Positions 33,543-40,194 of a stretch of DNA of 64,000 nt are shown here, in pieces. The notes beneath the pieces were generated by a model. The model was not told where the DNA came from. It made no database searches and saw only the letters and a program-made list of their open reading frames with translations. The stretch is taken from positions 10,675 through 74,674 of the forward strand of contig NZ_QDKO01000040.1 of NCBI RefSeq assembly GCF_003094615.1, written 5' to 3'. The stretch comes from Caulobacter radicis. GTDB lineage: Bacteria; Pseudomonadota; Alphaproteobacteria; Caulobacterales; Caulobacteraceae. A program made the position numbers and the translations under genes. The number at the start of each line of letters is the position of its first letter. Within the stretch, counting starts at the first letter, position 1.

Positions 33543-33647
33543 ATGGAGCCGGAGGTTCTGAAGGAACTGGCTGTGGTGTTGTCGGCGGCCGGCGGGGTGC
33601 TAACCGCCCTGGCCGGATTGGTGTGGGCGTTCCGGCGGCGGCCTTGA
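33543..33647 (+). CDS. SOS-box-linked single-span membrane microprotein, SidA-like candidate
   Basis: A 34-codon open frame encoding a peptide that starts MEPEVLKEL, has one hydrophobic segment (about residues 9-30, rich in Leu, Val, Ala and Gly, including an AAGG pair) and ends FRRRP. An in-frame stop lies 15 bases upstream, so the ATG at 33543 is the only reasonable start; GGTGGAG precedes it closely. The LexA box is 76 bp upstream. Caulobacter SidA is a 29-residue, LexA-controlled inner-membrane peptide that blocks division through FtsW/FtsN; this has the same architecture. Identity with SidA is inference. Confidence 0.55.
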   Translation: MEPEVLKELAVVLSAAGGVLTALAGLVWAFRRRP

Positions 33648-33663
33648 GGCACCCCGACAGTGG

Positions 33664-33758
33664 GTGGTCCTCGCCCTTCGACAGGCTCAGGGTGAGGACC
33701 ATTTCACAGGCCTTGCAGTCGAAACCTCACCCTGAGCTTGTCGAAGGGCGAGGTTTCG
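33664..33758. repeat. Dispersed palindromic repeat, family A copy 3
   Basis: Arms GTCCTCGCCCTTCGACAGGC and ACCCTGAGCTTGTCGAAGGG with about 40 bp between. It lies just after the micro-ORF and before the DUF1993 stop, where it may also act as a transcript-end hairpin. Confidence 0.8.
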
Positions 33759-33765
33759 TCAGGCC

Positions 33766-34272
33766 TCAGGCCGCGCCGAGGAAGTCGCGCTTGCCCAGCA
33801 CCACGCCGTTCTCGCGCAGGATCGCGTAGGCGGTGGAGAGGTGGAAATAGAAGTTCGGCAGGGCCTGGCCGGTCAGATAGTCGAGGGCGTTGTGCTCCGT
33901 GGTCTCGCCGCGACGGGTCAGGGCCACGGTGCGGTCCTCGGCGCCGTCGAAGGCGGCCGGGTCCAGGCCCTCGACATAGGCGATGGCGCGGGCCACGCGG
34001 GCCGACAGGTCCTCGAAGCTGGTCTCGACGTCGTCCCAGGCAGGGACCTCGAGACCGGCCAGGCGGGCGCTGGCGCCCTTGGCGAAGTCGGTGGCGATCT
34101 GCACCTGGCGGATCAGCGGGAACATGTCGGGATAGAGCCGCGCCTTCAGCAGGGCCTCGGGGTCGAGCTTGCGCTCTTCGACATGGGCGGCGGCCTTGGC
34201 CAGCACGCCCGACAGGCCCTTTAGCCCTTGGACAAAGACGGGAACGCTGACGCGGTGGGCGGTGATGGTCAT
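33766..34272 (-). CDS. DUF1993 family protein
   Basis: A 168-residue helical protein. MTITAHRVSVPVFVQGLKGLSGVLAKAAAHVEERKLDPEALLKARLYPDMFPLIRQVQIATDFAKGASARLAG and the closing LPNFYFHLSTAYAILRENGVVLGKRDFLG match the DUF1993 pattern, a DinB-like four-helix bundle of unknown activity with conserved histidine. The ATG at 34272 begins this pattern. A dispersed repeat lies upstream. Confidence 0.88.
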   Translation of the reverse strand: MTITAHRVSVPVFVQGLKGLSGVLAKAAAHVEERKLDPEALLKARLYPDMFPLIRQVQIATDFAKGASARLAGLEVPAWDDVETSFEDLSARVARAIAYVEGLDPAAFDGAEDRTVALTRRGETTEHNALDYLTGQALPNFYFHLSTAYAILRENGVVLGKRDFLGAA

Positions 34273-34340
34273 GGGGGCTCCGGTGAGGCTTGGGCGCTGG
34301 ATGTAGGGTGGTTCGGCGGCGAGCACAGCCCCGCGGTGTT

Positions 34341-34466
34341 GCGAACCTCCCCCCGTGGGGGAGGCGATCGCGCAGCGATTGGTGGGGAAGTTGGCCGGTG
34401 CGGCGGCAGCTGAGAACGTCCCCCCTCCGGCCCTCCGGGCCACCTCCCCCAGAGGGGGAGGATCTG
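34341..34466. repeat. Dispersed intergenic repeat, family B copy 2
   Basis: GAACCTCCCCCCGTGGGGGAGG, GATCGCGCAGCGATTGGTGGGG and a closing CCTCCCCCAGAGGGGGAGGATCT follow the same order as 10012-10150. It occupies most of the space between the DUF1993 and hxlR genes. Confidence 0.75.
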
Positions 34467-34471
34467 GAGGG

Positions 34472-34981
34472 CTACGCCGCCTCGGCGCCGTCGTAGCGCG
34501 CCCTCGCCTCGCGGATCGCGCCGTGATGTTCCACGGCCCAGGCGATCAGCGCGTTCAGCGGCGTCTGCAGCGACATGCCCAGCGGCGAGAGGCTGTATTC
34601 GACGCTGGGCGGCTTGGTGGGGAACACCTCGCGCTCGATCAGGCCGTCTCGCTGAAGATCGCGCAGGGTCTGGGTCAGCATGCGCTGCGAGATGTCGGGC
34701 ACGGCGCGCCGCAGGGCCCCGAAACGCTTGGGGCCGATGAACAGCAGCGACAGGATCAGCGTGCTCCACTTGTCGCCCAGGTGGTCGACGACGTCGCGCA
34801 CCGGACAGTCGGCGCTGGTGAAGCCCTGGTCTCGCCAGCCGTCCATCGCCTCGCACATCGCTTCTGGCGAAAGGGCTTCTGGCGAAAGGGCTTGCGGTGA
34901 AAGGGCTTGCGGTGAAAGGGCTTGCGGTGAAAGGGCTTGCGGTGAAAGGGCGTCCGACGAAAGGATCGGTGGTTCCTTCAA
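34472..34981 (-). CDS. HxlR-family transcriptional regulator with pentapeptide-repeat N-terminus
   Basis: A 169-residue winged-helix regulator. The HxlR core is DCPVRDVVDHLGDKWSTLILSLLFIGPKRFGALRRAVPDISQRMLTQTLRDLQRDGLIERE...VEYSLSPLG. C59 at the core's start is the position that senses quinones or diamide in related regulators (YodB, QorR). The first about 41 residues consist largely of SPQAL/SPEAL repeats encoded by a 15-bp minisatellite. The TTG at 34981 has GGAGATAGG upstream; an ATG at residue 42 would exclude the repeat. Divergent from qorB. Confidence 0.88.
   Translation of the reverse strand: MKEPPILSSDALSPQALSPQALSPQALSPQALSPEALSPEAMCEAMDGWRDQGFTSADCPVRDVVDHLGDKWSTLILSLLFIGPKRFGALRRAVPDISQRMLTQTLRDLQRDGLIEREVFPTKPPSVEYSLSPLGMSLQTPLNALIAWAVEHHGAIREARARYDGAEAA
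34861..34965. repeat. 15-bp tandem repeat (minisatellite)
   Basis: Seven 15-bp units in register: two of CTTCTGGCGAAAGGG, four identical CTTGCGGTGAAAGGG (34891-34950) and one degenerate unit. The unit length is a multiple of three, so the hxlR frame stays open through it and reads SPQAL (or SPEAL) on the minus strand. Identical units point to recent expansion. Confidence 0.9.
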
Positions 34982-35041
34982 GGTGCCTATCTCCCGGAAA
35001 ACTGCCGTCTTTACGGCGCACGATTGGTCTCACATCTACAC

Positions 35042-35062
35042 CTGGTCTCGAAAAGAGACCAG
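35042..35062. promoter_or_regulatory. HxlR-type operator before qorB
   Basis: Perfect inverted repeat CTGGTCTC (35042-35049), GAAAA, GAGACCAG (35055-35062), 15 bp before the qorB ATG. A further half-site TTGGTCTC lies at 35024-35031. The position between divergent hxlR and qorB fits quinone-responsive repression (inference). Confidence 0.65.
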
Positions 35063-35077
35063 CAAAGGACGACCTCG

Positions 35078-35968
35078 ATGACCGCCAAGCCCTTCCTTAA
35101 CGACCGCCTCCTGGTGACCGGCGCCGGAGGCCAGCTGGGCCGCCGCGTGGTCGAACTGCTGCTGGAGGCCGGCGCCTCGCACGTGATCGCCACCACCCGC
35201 GATCCGGCCAAGCTGGCCGACCTGGCCGCCAAGGGCGTGGACGTGCGCGCCGCCGACTTCGACGACCCGGCCTCGCTGGAAAGCGCCTTCGCCGGCGTCG
35301 ACCGCCTGCTGCTGGTCAGCACCGACGCGCTGGACAAGCCCGGTCGCCGTATCGCCCAGCACCGCGCCGCCGTGGCCGCGGCCGCCAAGGCCGGCGTCAG
35401 GCACATCGCCTACACCTCGGCCCCCGGCGTGCGCCCGCAGGCCCAGGGCCTGGACGACCACTTCTGGACCGAGGCGGCGATCTTCGCCGAGGCCTCGCTC
35501 GACTGGACCATCCTGCGCCACAACCTCTATGCCGAGGTGATCCTGATGGGCGCGGGCCAGGCCCTGGCCAGCGGGACCCTCTACACCGCCACGGCCGGCA
35601 AGGGCCGGGCCTATGTCACGCGCGAGGACTGCGCCCGCGCCGACGCCGCCGCCCTGCTGGGCGCGGAGGGCCGGCAGATCCTCGAGGTCTCGGGTCCCGA
35701 GGCGATCACCCAGGACCAGCTGACCGCCCTGCTGGCCGAGGTCTCGGGCAAGCCGTTGACGCACCAGGCCATTCCGCTGGACGCCCTGCGCGCGGGCCTG
35801 GCGGGCGCCGGCCTGCCGCCGCCCTATGTGGAGCTTCTGGCGACCTTCGACCACGACGCCGCCGAGGGCCGCCACGCGGTGATCACCGGCACGGTCGAGC
35901 GCCTGACCGGCAAGGCGCCGACCACCGTCGCGGCCTTCCTGGCGGCCAACAAGGCGGCCCTGGCCTAA
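35078..35968 (+). CDS. NAD(P)H:quinone oxidoreductase QorB-like (NmrA/SDR family)
   Basis: A 296-residue Rossmann-fold protein. LLVTGAGGQLGRRVVELLLEAGA binds NAD(P)H. ATTRDPAKLADLAAKGVDVRAADFDDPASLESAFAGVDRLLLVST and AGVRHIAYTSAPG follow closely the pattern of E. coli QorB (YtfG), which reduces quinones. In E. coli qorB is likewise divergent from an HxlR gene (ytfH). The ATG at 35078 has AAAGGA upstream. The second IS copy is inserted one base after its stop codon, leaving the gene intact. Confidence 0.88.
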   Translation: MTAKPFLNDRLLVTGAGGQLGRRVVELLLEAGASHVIATTRDPAKLADLAAKGVDVRAADFDDPASLESAFAGVDRLLLVSTDALDKPGRRIAQHRAAVAAAAKAGVRHIAYTSAPGVRPQAQGLDDHFWTEAAIFAEASLDWTILRHNLYAEVILMGAGQALASGTLYTATAGKGRAYVTREDCARADAAALLGAEGRQILEVSGPEAITQDQLTALLAEVSGKPLTHQAIPLDALRAGLAGAGLPPPYVELLATFDHDAAEGRHAVITGTVERLTGKAPTTVAAFLAANKAALA

Positions 35969-35969
35969 G
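35964..35969 (+). repeat. 6-bp target-site duplication of IS copy 2 (CCTAAG)
   Basis: CCTAAG at 35964-35969 is repeated exactly at 36996-37001, on the other side of the element. The left copy contains the qorB stop codon TAA; the right copy supplies the transposase stop TAA. Confidence 0.9.
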
Positions 35970-36995
35970 TGTCGAAGCTATGAAGGTTGTTCACCCGGGG
36001 GCGGGCTTGAACGAAGCTGGGGTTGCGACACTCCACTTCCAGAGCCGGGAGCCCCCGGATGAACATCCATCACAATGCCCGTCTGACGCCACTGGGTCGA
36101 GCGGCGATGATCTCGCGGATCGAGACTGACGGCTGGCCGGTGGCCAAGGCGGCCGAAGCCTTCGGGATCTCGCGCCGCACGGCCGACAAGTGGTTGCAAC
36201 GGCATCGGCGGGGCGGCGAGCGCAGGCTTCACGACCGCAACTCGGCGCCCCGCCGATGTCCGCGCAAGACACCAGCACAGACCATCGAGCGGATCGAGGC
36301 GCTGCGTCGCCAGCGCATGACCGGTCCGGCCATCGCTCAGGCCCTGGGGCTGGCCCGCTCGACGGTGGGATTGATCCTGCGCCGGCTGGGGCTGGGCAAG
36401 CTGTCGGCCCTGGACCCGAAGATCCCGATCGTCCGCTACGAGCGCGCCGCGCCAGGCGAGATGATCCACCTGGACATCAAGAAGCTGGGAAAGTTCAACG
36501 TCGAAGGCCACCGCGTCACCGGTGATCGGCGGCTGGGGCGCTCCAGGAGAGCCGGCTGGGACTTCCTGCACGTCTGCGTCGATGACGCCTCGCGCATGGC
36601 CTACACCGAGATCCTGCCCTCCGAAGGTCAAGCCGATACGACCGCCTTCCTAGAGCGGGCCATCGCCTGGCTCGGCCGCCACGGTGTCGCCGTCCAGCGG
36701 GTGATGACCGACAATGGTTCGGCCTACCGCTCCAAGCTCTTCGCCCAGGCCCTGCAGGCCGCCGGGGCCAGGCACGTACGCACCCGGCCCTATACGCCGC
36801 GCACTAACGGCAAGGCCGAACGGTTCATCCAGACCAGCTTACGCGAATGGGCCTACGGCCGTCCCTACGCCTGCTCCCAAGACCGCGCCAAAGCCATCGG
36901 TCCTTGGACCGACAGCTACAACCTCCACCGCCCGCACTCGGGCATCAAAGGCCTCACGCCCTGGCAGCGTGTGAACAACCTTCTTGGAAACGACA
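35970..36995 (+). mobile_element. IS481-family insertion sequence, copy 2
   Basis: A 1026-bp element, same orientation as copy 1 and apparently identical to it. Ends TGTCG and CGACA, flanked by the 6-bp duplication CCTAAG. An intact duplication and no visible differences from copy 1 indicate recent transposition. It lies between qorB and the CBS-domain gene without breaking either. Confidence 0.96.
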
Positions 36996-37000
36996 CCTAA
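36059..37000 (+). CDS. IS481-family DDE transposase
   Basis: Identical in translation to the transposase at 90-1031 (313 residues; D139, D218, E254). The stop TAA (36998-37000) lies in the target duplication, outside the element, whereas copy 1 uses TAG at the same place. It reads toward the CBS-domain gene and could provide read-through transcription to it. Confidence 0.95.
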   Translation: MNIHHNARLTPLGRAAMISRIETDGWPVAKAAEAFGISRRTADKWLQRHRRGGERRLHDRNSAPRRCPRKTPAQTIERIEALRRQRMTGPAIAQALGLARSTVGLILRRLGLGKLSALDPKIPIVRYERAAPGEMIHLDIKKLGKFNVEGHRVTGDRRLGRSRRAGWDFLHVCVDDASRMAYTEILPSEGQADTTAFLERAIAWLGRHGVAVQRVMTDNGSAYRSKLFAQALQAAGARHVRTRPYTPRTNGKAERFIQTSLREWAYGRPYACSQDRAKAIGPWTDSYNLHRPHSGIKGLTPWQRVNNLLGNDT

Positions 37001-37090
37001 GGCGTCCATCCGCGAACAAGCGGAACGGTCTGCGGCGTCGCGGGGTTTCTAGCGGGTCCAATTCCCATTCCCCCTGAAGGAGGAAGACCC

Positions 37091-37522
37091 ATGAAAGTCA
37101 GCGACGCCATGACCAGCCAGGTCTCGGTCGCCCGTCCCGGCGACAGCATCCGCAAGGTCGCCGAGGTGATGGCCAAGGTCGACAGCGGCGTGGTGCCGGT
37201 CGTCGAGGACGGCAAGGTGCTGGGCCTGGTCACCGACCGCGACATCGTCCTGCGCGTGGTCGCCGAAGGCCGCAGCTTCGACAGCCCCGTCTCGGAAGTG
37301 ATGAGTGACGGCGAGGTGCTGTCGGTCAAGGAAGACGACATCCTGGCCGACGCCACCGCCAAGATGGCCAACAACCAGGTCCGTCGCCTGGTGGTGCTGA
37401 ACGACACCGGCCGCCTGACCGGCATCCTGTCGCTGGGCGACGTGGCCAAGGACTACGGCGCCAAGCAGGTCGGCAAGACCCTGGAGGAGATCTCGCAGGA
37501 GCCCGGCGAGGCGGCGCACTGA
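37091..37522 (+). CDS. Tandem CBS-domain protein
   Basis: A 143-residue protein made of two CBS repeats: MKVSDAMTSQVSVARPGDSIRKVAEVMAKVDSGVVPVVEDGKVLGLVTDRDIVLRVV and VSEVMSDGEVLSVKEDDILADATAKMANNQVRRLVVLNDTGRLTGILSLGDVA. Such pairs bind adenosine nucleotides and act as energy or stress sensors; no effector domain is fused. A very strong ribosome site (AAGGAGGAAG) precedes the ATG. Copy 2 of the IS lies 95 bp upstream. Confidence 0.92.
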   Translation: MKVSDAMTSQVSVARPGDSIRKVAEVMAKVDSGVVPVVEDGKVLGLVTDRDIVLRVVAEGRSFDSPVSEVMSDGEVLSVKEDDILADATAKMANNQVRRLVVLNDTGRLTGILSLGDVAKDYGAKQVGKTLEEISQEPGEAAH

Positions 37523-37568
37523 GTTTCCCTCTCCCTCTGGGAGAAGGTTCGACGAACGCGACAACAAA

Positions 37569-37596
37569 AAGGGCGGCTCCTTGCGGGGCCGCCCTT
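37569..37596. terminator. Bidirectional terminator between the CBS gene and mdh
   Basis: Stem AAGGGCGGC (37569-37577) with GCCGCCCTT (37588-37596), inner TCC/GGG pairing and a TTGC loop, with an A-run on the left, between convergent genes. Confidence 0.8.
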
Positions 37597-37622
37597 CGTC
37601 GTATCGGGTTGTCGAACCGGTC

Positions 37623-38585
37623 TTAGACCAGCGACGGGTCGATCGCCTTGCAGGCTTCCATCAGGCCCTGCACCGACTCCACCGACTTGGCGAACATCGC
37701 CTTTTCGGCGTCGTTGGTTTCGAACTCGACGATCTTCTCGGCGCCGCCGGCGCCGATGACGACCGGCACGCCGACATACAGGCCCGACAGGCCGTACTCG
37801 CCGTTCAGGAAGGTGGCGCACGGCAGGACGCGCTTCTTGTCCTTCAGGTAGCTGGTGGCCATGGCGATGGCGCTTTCAGCCGGGGCGTAGAAGGCCGAAC
37901 CGGTCTTCAGCAGGGCGACGATCTCGCCGCCGCCCTTGCGGGTGCGCTCGACGATGGCGTCCAGCTCTTCCTGGGTCAGGAAGCCGGCCTTCACGGCGTC
38001 CGGCAGCGGCAGGCCGCCGACGGTCGAGTGACGGACCATCGGGACCATGTCGTCGCCGTGGCCGCCCAGGGTCCAGGCGTGGATGTCTTCGACCGACACG
38101 CCGGTCTTTTCGGCCAGGAAGTAGGCGAAACGGGCCGAGTCCAGGACGCCGGCCATGCCGATGACCTTTTCCTTCGGCAGGCCCGAGAACTGCTGCAGGG
38201 CCCAGACCATCGCGTCGAGCGGGTTGGTGATGCAGATGACGAAGGCGTTCGGGGCGTGGGCCTTGATGCCTTCGCCGACGGCCTTCATGACCTTCAGGTT
38301 GATGCCCAGCAGGTCGTCGCGGCTCATGCCCGGCTTGCGCGGCACGCCGGCGGTCACGATGCAGACGTCGGCGCCGGCGATGTCGGCGTAGTCGTTGGCG
38401 CCCTTCAGAGCCACGTCCTTGCCGAACACGGCCGAGGCTTCGGCGATGTCGAGCGCCTTGCCCTGCGGGGTGCCTTCGGCGATGTCGAACAGGATCACGT
38501 CGCCCAGCTCTTCGCGAGCGGCGATGTGGGCCAGGGTGCCGCCGATCATGCCGGCGCCGATAAGGGCGATCTTCGCGCGAGCCAT
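37623..38585 (-). CDS. mdh: Malate dehydrogenase (LDH-like type)
   Basis: NAD-dependent TCA cycle enzyme interconverting malate and oxaloacetate, 320 residues. Dinucleotide loop GAGMIGGTLA (residues 10-19); substrate arginines R83, R89 and R152; catalytic pair D149 and H176 (LGGHGDDMVP). R83 in VPRKPGMSRDD marks malate rather than lactate specificity. Single gene, divergent from the MaoC hydratase, with its own terminator. Confidence 0.97.
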   Translation of the reverse strand: MARAKIALIGAGMIGGTLAHIAAREELGDVILFDIAEGTPQGKALDIAEASAVFGKDVALKGANDYADIAGADVCIVTAGVPRKPGMSRDDLLGINLKVMKAVGEGIKAHAPNAFVICITNPLDAMVWALQQFSGLPKEKVIGMAGVLDSARFAYFLAEKTGVSVEDIHAWTLGGHGDDMVPMVRHSTVGGLPLPDAVKAGFLTQEELDAIVERTRKGGGEIVALLKTGSAFYAPAESAIAMATSYLKDKKRVLPCATFLNGEYGLSGLYVGVPVVIGAGGAEKIVEFETNDAEKAMFAKSVESVQGLMEACKAIDPSLV

Positions 38586-38717
38586 GGGGTCTCCATCAGG
38601 CTGTGGACAGGAAATGTCGGGGCGCGGTCTACGCCCCTCGCGGCTCAGTCTCAAGCCCCCTTTCCCGTTTCGCTGCGCTGCGGCAAAACGATCACAACAA
38701 ACACAAGGAGAGGCGCC

Positions 38718-39776
38718 GTGAGCAAGACCGATCCTGGACGCTTTTTCGAGGACTTCCGCGTCGGCCAGGTGCTGGTCCACGCCACGCCGCGCACGGTGAC
38801 CGCCGGCGACGTCGCGCTGTATACGGCGCTTTACGGTCCGCGGTTTTCCCTCTTCTCGTCCGATGAATTCGCCCGCGCCTGCGGCCTGGCCGCCGCCCCG
38901 GTCGACCCGCTGGTCGCCTTCCATGTCGTGTTCGGCAAGACCGTGCCCGACATCAGCCTGAACGCCGTGGCCAACCTGGGCTATGCCGAGGGTCGCTTTC
39001 TCGCTCCGGTGTTTCCCGGCGACACCCTGGCGGCGACCTCGGAGGTGATCGGGGTCAAGGAGAACTCCAACGGCAGGACCGGCGTCGTCTATGTGCGCAC
39101 CACCGGGACCAATCAGCGCGGCGAGCCGGTGCTGACTTACGTGCGCTGGGTGATGGTGCGAAAGCGCGACCCTGCGGCCGTGGTCGAGGGCCAGTCGGTT
39201 CCGGACCTGGCCAAGGCGGTCTCGCCCGAGGACCTGGTCGTCCCGCCGGGCCTGGACGCCTCGGCCTACGACTGGGCCCTGGCCGGCGCGCCGCACGCCT
39301 TCGAGGACTATGCGGTCGGCGAGAAGATCGACCATGTCGACGGCATGGCGGTGGAAGAGGCCGAGCACCAGATGGCCACGCGCCTGTGGCAGAACACCGC
39401 CAAGGTGCACTTCAACCAGTTCGAGCGGAGCAAGGACCCGTCCGGCCGGCGCCTAGTCTATGGCGGGGTGGTGATCTCGACGGCCAAGGCCCTGTCGTTC
39501 AACGGGCTGCAGAACGCTGGCCTTATCCTGGGGATCAATGGCGGCCGGCACGTGGCGCCGTTCTTCGCCGGCTCGACGGTGTTCGCCTGGAGCCAGGTGC
39601 TCGACAAGGCGGACCTGCCTGGGTCTGGGGGAACGCTCGGCGCCCTGCGGTTGCGGCTGGTTGCCACCAAGGACAGGCCGTGTACGGATTTCCCCGACAA
39701 GGACGCGGATGGAACCTACGACCCGTCGGTGATCCTGGATTTCGACTATTGGGCGGGGGTCCCCAAGCGTGGCTGA
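38718..39776 (+). CDS. MaoC-family dehydratase, mesaconyl-CoA hydratase-like
   Basis: A 352-residue protein with two hot-dog (MaoC-like) halves. FFEDFRVGQVLVHATPRTVTAGDVALYTALYGPRFSLFSSDEFA and the second-half HAFEDYAVGEKIDHVDGMAVEEAEHQMATRLWQNTAKVHFNQFERSKDPSGRRLVYGGVVIS are typical of the Mch group, which hydrates mesaconyl-CoA to beta-methylmalyl-CoA in the ethylmalonyl-CoA pathway. Other pathway genes are not in the window, so specificity is inference. GTG start with AAGGAGAGG upstream. Overlaps the HIT gene by eight bases. Confidence 0.85.
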   Translation: MSKTDPGRFFEDFRVGQVLVHATPRTVTAGDVALYTALYGPRFSLFSSDEFARACGLAAAPVDPLVAFHVVFGKTVPDISLNAVANLGYAEGRFLAPVFPGDTLAATSEVIGVKENSNGRTGVVYVRTTGTNQRGEPVLTYVRWVMVRKRDPAAVVEGQSVPDLAKAVSPEDLVVPPGLDASAYDWALAGAPHAFEDYAVGEKIDHVDGMAVEEAEHQMATRLWQNTAKVHFNQFERSKDPSGRRLVYGGVVISTAKALSFNGLQNAGLILGINGGRHVAPFFAGSTVFAWSQVLDKADLPGSGGTLGALRLRLVATKDRPCTDFPDKDADGTYDPSVILDFDYWAGVPKRG

Positions 39777-40194
39777 TTTTTCTCTGCACCCGGCCTTTCC
39801 GGCCAGCTCCCACGCGGTCGGCGAGCTGGCGCTTTGCCATGTGCGGCTGCATGACGACGCCCGCTATCCGTGGCTGGTGCTGATCCCGCGCGCCGACGGC
39901 CTCGTGGAGATCGAGGACCTGTCGCCGGAGGGCCGCGCGGCCCTGACCGAGGAAGCCGTCGCCGCCAGCGCGGCCGTCCGGGCCGTCGCCAAGGTGCTGG
40001 GCCTGGCGATTGACAAGCTGAACCTCGGCGCCCTGGGCAACGTCACCCCGCAGTTGCATGTCCACGTCCTGGGCCGCCGCGCCGGCGATCCGGCTTGGCC
40101 GGGTCCGGTCTGGGGCCATAGCGCCGGCGTGCCCTACCCCGAGGAGGTGCGCGCCGCGGCGATCGCGGCGGCGCGGGAGGCGCTGGGGCTCTAA
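39769..40194 (+). CDS. HIT-domain protein
   Basis: A 141-residue histidine-triad nucleotide-binding protein. LNLGALGNVTPQLHVHVLGRRAGDPAWPGPVWG carries the HIT region; it reads QLHVHVLGR, with the third histidine replaced by Gly/Arg, a variant common in the alphaproteobacterial HIT group. Its hydrolase activity is therefore uncertain. The GTG start overlaps the MaoC gene, and its TAA shares bases with the TAG of the convergent downstream gene. Confidence 0.85.
   Translation: MADFSLHPAFPASSHAVGELALCHVRLHDDARYPWLVLIPRADGLVEIEDLSPEGRAALTEEAVAASAAVRAVAKVLGLAIDKLNLGALGNVTPQLHVHVLGRRAGDPAWPGPVWGHSAGVPYPEEVRAAAIAAAREALGL

Noticed and set aside
34861..34965. A CRISPR array.
   Set aside because: The 15-bp units are contiguous and without spacers; it is an in-frame tandem repeat in a coding region.
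34897..35100. Plus-strand frame reading repeated KGLAV through the minisatellite.
   Set aside because: It is the opposite strand of the same repeat, has no ribosome site or family, and overlaps the hxlR/qorB promoter region.
1..36995. A composite transposon formed by the two IS copies.
   Set aside because: The interior is core chromosomal genes (metK, leuS, secB, his operon) with the same composition as the outside, and copy 2 has its own 6-bp duplication. Two independent insertions are simpler.
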